DNA from: an uncultured beta proteobacterium
GTDB lineage: Bacteria > Pseudomonadota > Gammaproteobacteria > Burkholderiales > Burkholderiaceae_C
DNA: 9,102 nt
NCBI GenBank assembly: GCA_903870955.1
Contig: CAIQEX010000447.1
Span: 1 to 9,102, forward strand
Direction: 5' to 3'
Part shown: in pieces, positions 1 to 6,452 of the stretch
Layout: each line of letters opens with the position of its first letter
Position numbering within the stretch: the stretch's first letter is position 1
The notes under the pieces: model-generated
What the model was told of the DNA's origin: nothing
The model's database searches: none
What the model saw: the letters and a program-made list of their open reading frames with translations, nothing else
Program-made: the position numbers and the translations under genes

Positions 1-2529
1 CGCAGTTCCGCTGCTCATGCCGTACCAAATGTTTCCAAAGCTGCCGGTTGCCAAGACGTACACATCGTAGCTAGTTCCCGAACCGGTAGACGACCAGGTC
101 CAACCTTGCAAATACCATCCGTTCCCGTTCATCAATCCTGAGGCGCGCAATGTGTTCAGCTCGGAAGTTGTTGGCAGTCGCCAATCCGAATGACCATTGA
201 TGGTGCCGGAACACATAGCACTAGCAGCGTTCCAGTCGTACCCAGTAACGGTAATTGGCATCCACGTCAGTCCGCCCTGTGATACGTAACCATAAGGAAG
301 CGGAGCGACGTATGCCGTAACAAGCGTAGTAGGATTGGTGCCGACGTAGGTCAAGACCGTGAAGGTGCTGTTGCCGACATATTGAAGCTCGATGGCCTCG
401 TACTGCAAGCCACTGATTGTCCCGGCCAGCGGCGTCGCGCTAATAAAGGTGGTGACGATCGATTGCCCGGCATTCGTGGCGATCTTCCATCCCCCTGCTC
501 CAACACCATTCACTTGGATGATGTCTCCCACCACAGGTGAGGCAGGAAGGGTGATCACAACCTGCGATACATTGTCAGCCAAATACCCTGTGTTGGATGC
601 AGCCTGCTGCGTTGTGGCGGTGACATCTACCCAGGTAATGCCCGGTCCGGCAGGGCCGGTGGCGCCTGTTGCACCGGTAGCGCCCGTATTTCCTGTAGCA
701 CCAGTAGCGCCGGTTGTTCCTTGAGCGCCTGACAACAATATATTCCAATCAGAATGTGACCCTGATCCACCCGTAACGGTGACATTGACTGTCATGCTGG
801 TGCCTGTGTATGCCGTGATTTGCCCGCTCATGTAATTTGCCACGTTGGCATTGCTTGCCACCATGACATATTCGCCCACAGAAAAGGACATCCCGGCTTG
901 TGTGCTGAGGACGGTTGAACCGGTTGCGATGGAAAGGGTTGTGGCGCTGGTTCCGGAGATAACGGGTGAGGCTCCATTCGCTCCATTCGTACCGTTGGTC
1001 CCATTCGTACCGTTGGTGCCGGGTGCTCCGTTACAGACGTAATTCGTAGAGGCAACCTCGCTTGAGTCCAGAGTGCCGTTTCCATTGCCATCGAGACCGG
1101 AAGTTACCTTGCTACCACCGTAGCTGCAATGCACACCAGCAGACTCGGCAACAATTGCCACTAGCGTATTGAACCCATTCGTCCCATTCGTCCCATTCGT
1201 CCCATTCGTCCCATTCGTTCCATTCGTTCCGTTAGTCCCATTCGCACCAGTCGCACCAGTCGCACCAGTAGGTCCTGTGGCACCTGTTGCACCAGTCGCA
1301 CCCGTAAGGCCCGTAGCTCCATTGCATATATAAGTTGATGAAGTAATTTCAGAACTATCCAGCGTACTGTTTCTGTTCGCGTCCAAGCCAGCACCTACCT
1401 TTTGGCCACCCGTCGGACAGTTTGTGCCAGCCGGTTCATTGGTCACGGACACCAGAGCAGTTATGCCGTTAGTTCCATTCGTACCACTTGTTCCGGTCAC
1501 TCCGTTCGCGCCATTCGTGCCGTTAGTACCGTTGGTGCCGTTGGTGCCGTTGCAGATGTACTGCGTGTTGGTAACCTCTGAGGGGTCAAGGACGCTGTTG
1601 ACGTTAGTGTCTACTCCTGACTGAACTGTGATGCCACCGTTTGAACAGGCACCTGTGGGGACCGTATTGAGAGTCGAGAACACAACCGTATTTGCGGGTG
1701 CGGTTCCATTCGCTGCAGGTGCTGTCGTCATCGAGCCTAAGCTGGCCACAGGCAAGGTAATGCCTGAGAAAGCAGGCTTGCTCGAAATGAAGGTAAACAT
1801 GGAAATATTCAGCTGTTTTCCCACATTATTCGCACCGGTTCCACAACCTGTCGTGGGGGTGGAAAGACAGGTTTGAATGGTATTGAGGGCGCTGGCAATA
1901 CTTGTACCGACAGCTTGACTATTCTGAAATTGCGAAACAGTTGCCAGAGCGAGCGCATAGCTTTTTTGCGCAGCAGTTGCGCTAGCGGGTACGTTCAGTG
2001 CATCTACTGGCATAGTGCTGACAATGTCGGGGACCCCGAAGTTGTTTTGCACGGTAGTGATGGCGGATTGGATATTGGCAGGTGTAAGCCCGCCGACAAT
2101 TCCGCTGGCGTTCTGGTAGGCAAGCTCGTTGAGCGCCGTGATTGCCAAACTGTTGGTGCCGGCTGCCACGTTGGCATGCACACTATTCAGGGAAGATGCG
2201 AGGGGCACGACGGCGTTGGTCGCCTCATCCAAGTAAGTGCCACCCGACGCTTGGGCAAGCACCGGACCCGCATAACTTCCGAGATTGATGCTGTAGTTCC
2301 CTTTGGTGTCGGTAGTTACACAGTTGCCAATTTTTGCACCTTGCACTCCGTTGGTGACGGCGTAAGCGCAAATGGTCGCGCCGTTGAGTGGCCCCTTGCT
2401 GGCAACACCCGTGAGTGTATTGTTGCTAACAGCGGCACCTCCGCCACCGCATGCAGCAACCAGCGACGCCACCGCGCTTATCGCAATCCATGATCGCGCT
2501 CCCACAACGAATTCACGTTTTATGTTCAA
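1..2529 (-). CDS. Mosaic collagen-like surface lipoprotein (3' end off the left edge)
   Basis: An open frame of 843 codons continues past base 1, so the C-terminus is missing. The TTG start at 2529 was chosen because GGAGA lies 6 nt upstream and because it gives a lipoprotein signal peptide (basic start, hydrophobic stretch, lipobox LVAAC with Cys27). An in-frame ATG at 2580 has no good ribosome site. Domains in order: Ig/carboxypeptidase-regulatory-like segment about 37-105 (KGPLNGA, GGTYLDEAT); alpha-helical Ala/Ser-rich region to about 280; three 46-48-residue modules at 282-327, 356-403 and 453-500, each with a GxDxNxNxxLDxSE loop and ending YxCN (DUF7151-like, resembling a Ca-binding loop); Gly-X-Y runs at 328-355, 404-452, 501-519 and 601-630; phage-fibre-like modules at 521-600 and 631-751; DUF1566-type C-terminus from about 755 (HSDWRLPT at 780-787). 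DUF1566 domains are about this long, so the stop is probably close to the left edge. Likely an outer-membrane-anchored, surface-exposed filament or adhesin; its ligand is unknown. Confidence 0.85.
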   Translation of the reverse strand, partial: MNIKREFVVGARSWIAISAVASLVAACGGGGAAVSNNTLTGVASKGPLNGATICAYAVTNGVQGAKIGNCVTTDTKGNYSINLGSYAGPVLAQASGGTYLDEATNAVVPLASSLNSVHANVAAGTNSLAITALNELAYQNASGIVGGLTPANIQSAITTVQNNFGVPDIVSTMPVDALNVPASATAAQKSYALALATVSQFQNSQAVGTSIASALNTIQTCLSTPTTGCGTGANNVGKQLNISMFTFISSKPAFSGITLPVASLGSMTTAPAANGTAPANTVVFSTLNTVPTGACSNGGITVQSGVDTNVNSVLDPSEVTNTQYICNGTNGTNGTNGTNGANGVTGTSGTNGTNGITALVSVTNEPAGTNCPTGGQKVGAGLDANRNSTLDSSEITSSTYICNGATGLTGATGATGATGPTGATGATGANGTNGTNGTNGTNGTNGTNGTNGFNTLVAIVAESAGVHCSYGGSKVTSGLDGNGNGTLDSSEVASTNYVCNGAPGTNGTNGTNGTNGANGASPVISGTSATTLSIATGSTVLSTQAGMSFSVGEYVMVASNANVANYMSGQITAYTGTSMTVNVTVTGGSGSHSDWNILLSGAQGTTGATGATGNTGATGATGATGPAGPGITWVDVTATTQQAASNTGYLADNVSQVVITLPASPVVGDIIQVNGVGAGGWKIATNAGQSIVTTFISATPLAGTISGLQYEAIELQYVGNSTFTVLTYVGTNPTTLVTAYVAPLPYGYVSQGGLTWMPITVTGYDWNAASAMCSGTINGHSDWRLPTTSELNTLRASGLMNGNGWYLQGWTWSSTGSGTSYDVYVLATGSFGNIWYGMSSGTA
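640..729 (-). repeat. Collagen-like Gly-X-Y run 4 (30 residues)
   Basis: Residues 601-630: GAQ, then GTT/GAT/GNT triplets ending GPAGPG. This run is Ala-Thr-Gly based rather than Thr-Asn-Gly based, and it links the two phage-fibre-like modules. The different composition suggests a separate origin from runs 1 and 3. Confidence 0.88.
973..1029 (-). repeat. Collagen-like Gly-X-Y run 3 (19 residues)
   Basis: Residues 501-519: GAPG followed by four TNG triplets and ANG, directly after module 3 (which ends YVCN) and before the first phage-fibre-like module. Two nucleotide spellings of Thr-Asn-Gly alternate, so the DNA is less perfectly repeated than in run 2. Confidence 0.88.
1174..1320 (-). repeat. 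Collagen-like Gly-X-Y run 2 with perfect 9-bp tandem repeat
   Basis: Residues 404-452: 16 consecutive Gly-X-Y triplets, first mostly ATG (with LTG and PTG), then ANG and seven TNG. At DNA level, 1174-1218 holds five perfect copies of CCCATTCGT on the plus strand (minus-strand codons ACG AAT GGG) and 1219-1227 is a sixth copy with one change. Slippage here would add or remove three residues without a frameshift. Confidence 0.92.
1465..1548 (-). repeat. Collagen-like Gly-X-Y run 1 (28 residues)
   Basis: Residues 328-355 of the lipoprotein: an unbroken Gly-every-third-residue run made of four TNG triplets, then ANG, VTG, TSG and two more TNG. It sits directly between Cys/Asp-rich modules 1 and 2. 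There is no proline, so any triple helix would lean on Thr/Asn side chains. Confidence 0.9.
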
Positions 2530-2535
2530 GATATT

Positions 2536-2540
2536 TCTCC
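2536..2540 (-). promoter_or_regulatory. Ribosome binding site fixing the TTG start of the lipoprotein
   Basis: GGAGA on the minus strand (2540 down to 2536) stands 6 nt before the TTG at 2529-2527. It is the only good Shine-Dalgarno match near the N-terminus and decides between the TTG and the upstream in-frame ATG at 2580, which would add 17 residues ahead of the signal peptide. Confidence 0.7.
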
Positions 2541-2557
2541 GGTATTTATATAGTGGG

Positions 2558-2595
2558 TAGGTGCCTGCGCAAGAACACATGTAAGTGGGCACCTA
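2558..2595. promoter_or_regulatory. 8-bp inverted repeat upstream of the lipoprotein gene
   Basis: TAGGTGCC at 2558-2565 and GGCACCTA at 2588-2595 are perfect reverse complements separated by 22 bp, giving about 30 bp (three helical turns) between arm centres. It lies 29-66 bp upstream of the lipoprotein start. It could be a two-site operator or, if transcribed, a 5'-leader hairpin. No run of T follows, so it is not an intrinsic terminator. Confidence 0.4.
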
Positions 2596-2705
2596 GCAGA
2601 CCACGAACACGCATAAACAAACATTTGGAAAGACCGGGTGCACATGCGCGTTCGTAATGCCAAAATTTGTTTTGTTGATCCTCGGTCGTATTGCTGATGC
2701 GATGT

Positions 2706-2743
2706 CTAACCAATTCCTACCAAACCTAACCAAACCTAACCAA
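2706..2743. promoter_or_regulatory. Four ~10-bp-phased direct repeats, candidate OmpR-family operator
   Basis: CTAACCAA occurs at 2706, 2726 and 2736, and a one-base-shorter form CTACCAA at 2717, giving steps of 11, 9 and 10 bp. 2721-2740 is a perfect tandem pair of CAAACCTAAC. Direct half-sites about one helical turn apart are the typical binding pattern of OmpR/PhoB winged-helix regulators, and such a regulator starts at 2798. A TATAGT hexamer at 2782-2787 could be a -10 element for that gene, but no convincing -35 is seen, as expected for an activated promoter. The site also lies upstream of the divergent lipoprotein gene. Binding is inferred, not shown. Confidence 0.45.
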
Positions 2744-2797
2744 GCATCTGATTTAGCGCAAACTTCGATTGAATGCTGTTCTATAGTTGCAGCCACC

Positions 2798-3526
2798 ATG
2801 ACCGCTACTGCCTCTCACATCGTGTTTGTTATCGACGACGATGCCCGTCTGCGAGACGACCTGGTGGACTATTTGGTGGGGGATGGCTACGAGGCCATGG
2901 GCTTTGCCAGCTATGAACAGTTTTTGCCGGCATCCCGGCTAATACAGCCGGCATTGGTGGTACTGGATTTGGGTCTGCCCGGGTTGGATGGCCTGGACGT
3001 GTGCCCCTTGCTTAGGGAACTCTGGCCAGACCTGGGTGTCGTGATGCTGACTAGTCGCAGTGGTGTGGAGCAGCAAGAGGCAGGTATGCAAGCAGGTGCC
3101 GACGCCTATTTGTCCAAAACTGCATCGCTGGCTCTGGTTGAGGCAACCGTGGCAAGCGTGTTGCGTAGGCTCAAACCAGCACCAGTGCTGAGTGCGGAGC
3201 AGGCAGTTTCCGGTTCCGGTTGGACCCTGTTGGAAGACGCACTAAAAATCGTCAGCCCGCAGGGCGCGGAAACAGTACTCACGGTCAATGAGTTCAGTCT
3301 GGTGCAGGCACTGGTGCAAGCCAGGGGTGAAAGCGTACCGCGTGCAGTCTTGCTGAATCTCACCGGCAAGGCGGATACCCCCACCAATCGGCGCAATCTG
3401 GACGCCACCATCAGTCGCATTCGCGCCAAAGCCAGGGCCAGCGCCCACACCGATTTGCCGCTACGCGCCAGTTACGCCAATGGATATGCGTTTGCGCCGG
3501 GCCGCACAGGGGACTTGGCAGACTGA
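2798..3526 (+). CDS. OmpR-family two-component response regulator
   Basis: 242 residues, a usual length for OmpR/PhoB regulators. The receiver domain (about 8-120) has the acidic cluster D13-D15, phospho-acceptor D57 in VVLDLGLPG, switch Thr85 (MLTSRSG) and Lys107 (YLSKTA). The C-terminal winged helix (about 138-235) shows LTVNEFSLVQALV, then R-NLDATISRIRAKA and the ending SYANGYAFA. Expected role: phosphorylation-dependent DNA binding and transcription control. The ATG at 2798 was chosen because the receiver begins a few residues later; ATGs at 2657 and 2702 would add an unstructured tail encoded by the intergenic region and its direct repeats. No good Shine-Dalgarno precedes 2798, so translation may be weak or near-leaderless. 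The likely partner kinase is convergent, 10 bp beyond the stop. The target genes are unknown; the divergent lipoprotein gene is the best guess. Confidence 0.92.
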   Translation: MTATASHIVFVIDDDARLRDDLVDYLVGDGYEAMGFASYEQFLPASRLIQPALVVLDLGLPGLDGLDVCPLLRELWPDLGVVMLTSRSGVEQQEAGMQAGADAYLSKTASLALVEATVASVLRRLKPAPVLSAEQAVSGSGWTLLEDALKIVSPQGAETVLTVNEFSLVQALVQARGESVPRAVLLNLTGKADTPTNRRNLDATISRIRAKARASAHTDLPLRASYANGYAFAPGRTGDLAD

Positions 3527-3536
3527 GTAAGTTGGC

Positions 3537-5441
3537 TCAAGCCTTTCCCAAACGCAGTTCCCACCGCACCCCGCATGGTTGTCCCGGCTGAGCCGTAAAT
3601 GCGCCACCATGGGCCTGCGCAATATGGGCCACCAGAGACAAGCCCAGACCAAAGCCAGGCTTATCCTGATTGGGTTCACGTAGCAACACTGTCTGCCCAA
3701 TTTGCGCGTATTGCTCGAGTTTTAGTCCGGGGCCCAAGTCATTCACCGTCAGGACCGCGGCATCGTTCAGCACCGATGCGGCTATCGTAACGGTATTGGC
3801 TGTGCCCGCGTACTTCACACAATTGATGATGATGTTCTCCAGCGCGACCTTGGCCAACAGAGGATCAAATGTCGCATTGACGGCTTGTACGTCTACATTC
3901 CATTGCAAATCAACCTGCGGATAGTTCAGCGTCAATTCCGTCTGAATTTCCTGCAGCCAGGCACTTAAATTCACTTGCGTCGGCTTTACCAGCGCTTTCC
4001 CGGACTTTAAGGACGCACTGTTCAAAAAGGCCTCCACCAACTTGCCGGTTTCAAAAGCCCAGATACGGATGTCTGCAACGCGGCGGGCTGGTTTGGCCTC
4101 TAGATCCGTTTCACGCGCCAACATCTCGGCTGAGCGGCCGATGCGCGCCATCGGGTTGAGCAGTTCATGGGCCACAAACGAGGAGAAGGACTGCACCTGG
4201 TCGCGCTGCTGCGTGAGCAGCCGATGTTGAAACTGCCCCTCCTTGTTGTCAGCTTCCAGCTTGCGAATAGCCAGGTTGGTGGCAACCGCGAAAAGCATCA
4301 CGTGGACCAGTGACGAGGCATCAAAGGCGGCTGCAAACCAGGGCTTGGCGGCGATAACGCCTACGACACTCAGGTTGTTAACGATGGCGGTCACGGTGCT
4401 CAGCAAAAACGCCAGGATAAAAAGTGCCAGCGTTTTGCGTTGCGCCGGGTCGCGCATAGTCCATCCCGCCAGGCCCAGGTTGAAAGCGCTAATGAACAAA
4501 ATGCCAAGCACCGACAAGTGCGCCGCTTGACCGTACCAGGGAGTGTTGATGCTGCACAGGCTGATCGCGCAGTACGCCACCAAACCCATATAGATTTTGA
4601 ACAGCACCGGCCTGGTACTCCGCAGGCGAAGGATGACGGTCCACAGTAACAGGCCTGACGCAGGTATGAACAGGATGCCAAAGCCGGTGATCCAGTTAGC
4701 CCAGCGTGGCGTACCCAACCAGGCATTGAGCAAAATGGGGTGGCTCACGCCGACAAAAATCGCCAACAGGCAAAGCAAATACAGCGCATAGGCCAGTTGC
4801 ACCGGCTGGCGCATCACGATAGCGCCCACCACATACATCAGGGCAGACAGCAAGTACAGGGTCACAAAGGCCCCGGCTCTGAACTGGCCCGTGCTTTGCG
4901 CTTGCAGTAAGTCTTCCTGCGACAGCAACTGCGCTTTGACGTTCATCGCGCTTGTGGTTTGCACCCGCAGCAAATAGCGCTGTGCAGACGGTAAGGCGGG
5001 TAAGCGGACAACATGACTGGCATAGGACAGGATGGGCTCCGGGCTGGGCTGCATATCGCCTGCCGAGGCGAATGGTTCAAACTGACCCCAGACATAGACA
5101 TCAATTTTGTCGAGATAGGGGTAGCCCACGGACAGCAGCAGGCCGTCCTGACCGGGTGGCACAGCAGGCACTTGAAACTGCGCCCAGAACACTCCCGCCT
5201 TGTAGCCATTCATGCCTTGTTTGGTGTCAGCCTTCCATTGCACTTGGTCGGCAACGATATCCTGCGCCTGCAACTGGGATGAAGAATCTACAAACACCTG
5301 CCACTGCGCATTGAGTGGGGTAGGTCCGGCAAAGGCGGGAAGCGTCAGCGTCAGCATCAGCAGCCACGTCAGGCATAGGCAACGCCACACCCATAAAGGT
5401 GCATTTTTTGATCTCCGTGATGGAATCGCCGACTGTTGCAA
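3537..5441 (-). CDS. 7TM-DISM sensor histidine kinase
   Basis: 634 residues from a TTG start at 5441, preceded by AGGA with 9 nt spacing. This start gives a classical signal peptide (RRSK, hydrophobic core, AFA/G at 38/39). The frame is open to another TTG at 5534 without a ribosome site. After the signal lies an extracytoplasmic domain of the 7TMR-DISM-extracellular type (about 40-175), seven predicted membrane helices (about 188-390), a short coiled linker, a HisKA-like domain with His425 in FVAHELLNP, and a HATPase_c domain with N-box (Asn540 in ENIIINCVKY), G1 (DLGPG, Asp568) and G2 (GFGLGLSL, about 596-603). Expected role: inner-membrane sensor that autophosphorylates and passes phosphate to the convergent OmpR-type regulator. 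DISM sensors are thought to bind small extracellular ligands such as carbohydrates; the ligand here is unknown. The H-box departs from the common HELRTPL (Leu-Asn instead of Arg-Thr, Met instead of Leu). It is probably cotranscribed with the upstream acyltransferase gene. Confidence 0.9.
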   Translation of the reverse strand: MQQSAIPSRRSKNAPLWVWRCLCLTWLLMLTLTLPAFAGPTPLNAQWQVFVDSSSQLQAQDIVADQVQWKADTKQGMNGYKAGVFWAQFQVPAVPPGQDGLLLSVGYPYLDKIDVYVWGQFEPFASAGDMQPSPEPILSYASHVVRLPALPSAQRYLLRVQTTSAMNVKAQLLSQEDLLQAQSTGQFRAGAFVTLYLLSALMYVVGAIVMRQPVQLAYALYLLCLLAIFVGVSHPILLNAWLGTPRWANWITGFGILFIPASGLLLWTVILRLRSTRPVLFKIYMGLVAYCAISLCSINTPWYGQAAHLSVLGILFISAFNLGLAGWTMRDPAQRKTLALFILAFLLSTVTAIVNNLSVVGVIAAKPWFAAAFDASSLVHVMLFAVATNLAIRKLEADNKEGQFQHRLLTQQRDQVQSFSSFVAHELLNPMARIGRSAEMLARETDLEAKPARRVADIRIWAFETGKLVEAFLNSASLKSGKALVKPTQVNLSAWLQEIQTELTLNYPQVDLQWNVDVQAVNATFDPLLAKVALENIIINCVKYAGTANTVTIAASVLNDAAVLTVNDLGPGLKLEQYAQIGQTVLLREPNQDKPGFGLGLSLVAHIAQAHGGAFTAQPGQPCGVRWELRLGKA

Positions 5442-5450
5442 AATTGGATT

Positions 5451-5454
5451 TCCT
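5451..5454 (-). promoter_or_regulatory. Ribosome binding site supporting the kinase TTG start
   Basis: AGGA on the minus strand lies 9 nt before the TTG at 5441-5439. It favours this start over the TTG at 5534, which has no purine-rich element and would place 31 extra residues before the signal peptide. Confidence 0.5.
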
Positions 5455-5588
5455 GAGGCTTCGAGTCTAGAGGCAAGTGCTCTTGGAGTCGATGGAGCGT
5501 GGAGGCTGAGCCGGACAGATCCACGTCCAATCAAACGTACGCTGCGAGCGCAACGGTGGACAGCCCATGTCCGCAGACAAAATAATTT

Positions 5589-6359
5589 TCAGCGCAGCAA
5601 GCCAAAGATGCTGAGCGCTCCGATCAGCAGTGGCTGGTGCAGCATGTAGTAACTCAAACTCCAACGGCCCAAAAAGGCCAGTCCGCGCAGCGGTGAACCG
5701 GCGACTCCTTTGCTCAACGTCTGACCCGCACGTTCCAGAACTGCGGCGTGGCGTTGCAAACTCCACTGTCCGGCCGCCATACCAAAACACATCACACCGA
5801 GCCAGGGAAACAGCGGCGCATAGTCTTCCGTAATGGGCTTGCGGCTGATCAGCCCCAACCCATTGAACGTTCGCGCATTGAGAAACTCGAGTCCATCGGG
5901 CCAAGCTGCGTGCGCCTGTGCCGCGACCCAAGGCAGTGCCAGCGCAACCAGACCCAGGGGCCACAGCCAACGCCCAGCCCCGCTGAGCAAGCGCACCACA
6001 ATCAGCATCAGTGCCATGCCATGCAGAATGCCAAAATAGATAAAGCTGTCGGGAAACATGAACCACGAGCCCACACTAACGGCCAGCGAACACAGCGCAA
6101 TTTGCCGCCAGCGTTTCCAGAAGCGCCCCAAACTCTGGCCCTGGTAAACCGCAACGGCCTGGCCCAGCCCGGCACAAAAAACAAACAGGCTGACGATGCT
6201 TGCGCGCTGGGTGGTCCAGAACGGATCGGCGTAGAAATTGGCTTGCAGGTAGCCAAAGTGCTGCAGGTCATACGAGAAATGAAACAGCGTCATCCAGACC
6301 ATGGCCAAGCCGCGCAGCATATCGATGGCGGCAAAGCGGGGCGTGGGGTGAGCGGGCAT
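5589..6359 (-). CDS. DUF1624 / heparan-alpha-glucosaminide N-acetyltransferase-like membrane protein
   Basis: 256 residues, ATG start, strongly hydrophobic with about seven membrane segments. The N-terminus (RFAAIDMLRGLAMVWM, residues 8-23, then H27 and D31) and the segment around 52-66 (RASIVSLFVFCAGLG) are hallmarks of the DUF1624/HGSNAT catalytic-domain family. YFGILHGMAL (108-117) and the end segment SLSYYMLHQPLLIG (234-247) fit as well. Relatives move acyl groups across membranes onto sugars; I infer an envelope acyltransferase with unknown substrate. Several His residues (27, 113, 241) are candidates for catalysis, but I cannot say which. It is divergent from gspF (93 bp apart) and is followed on the same strand by the kinase gene, with 147 bp between its stop and the chosen kinase start and no terminator seen, so an operon is likely. 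Ribosome site weak. Confidence 0.85.
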   Translation of the reverse strand: MPAHPTPRFAAIDMLRGLAMVWMTLFHFSYDLQHFGYLQANFYADPFWTTQRASIVSLFVFCAGLGQAVAVYQGQSLGRFWKRWRQIALCSLAVSVGSWFMFPDSFIYFGILHGMALMLIVVRLLSGAGRWLWPLGLVALALPWVAAQAHAAWPDGLEFLNARTFNGLGLISRKPITEDYAPLFPWLGVMCFGMAAGQWSLQRHAAVLERAGQTLSKGVAGSPLRGLAFLGRWSLSYYMLHQPLLIGALSIFGLLR

Positions 6360-6452
6360 ACGCTATTTTCACTGAGTTACGGCGCTGCGGTTCTGGCCTG
6401 TTTTGCATACAGCGCCAATCGCAAGCGAAAGGCTTCGTGATAAGGTTGCGCC

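Noticed and set aside
973..1560. Regularly repeated units that could suggest a CRISPR array or satellite
   Set aside because: The unit is 9 bp, in phase with a coding frame and encodes Gly-X-Y; there are no spacers of the size or diversity of CRISPR.
1873..2493. Plus-strand open frame of 206 codons, and smaller plus-strand frames at 392-724, 845-1042, 1424-1624 and 1628-1876
   Set aside because: They are antisense to the well-supported lipoprotein frame. Their Val-Pro-rich repeats (for example VPLVPFVPLVP) are simply the reverse reading of the Gly-X-Y codons, and no domain or ribosome site supports them.
2543..2553. TATATAAA stretch on the minus strand as a -10 box for the lipoprotein gene
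   Set aside because: A start from TATAAA would fall within or beside the ribosome site, and no matching -35 element is seen, so I do not call a promoter.
2615..2673. Imperfect inverted repeat (AAACAAACATTTGG against CCAAAATTTGTTTT)
   Set aside because: It needs a bulge and a mismatch, is AT-rich and has a 31-nt loop; chance is a good enough explanation.
2657..2797. N-terminal extension of the response regulator from upstream ATGs at 2657 or 2702
   Set aside because: The added residues match no domain, have no ribosome site and run through the phased direct repeats; the receiver domain starts right after the ATG at 2798.
5467..6066. Minus-strand 199-codon frame, and plus-strand 230-codon frame at 5748-6440
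   Set aside because: Both overlap the DUF1624-like gene in other frames, show no membrane or domain pattern and have amino-acid compositions typical of shadow frames in GC-rich DNA.
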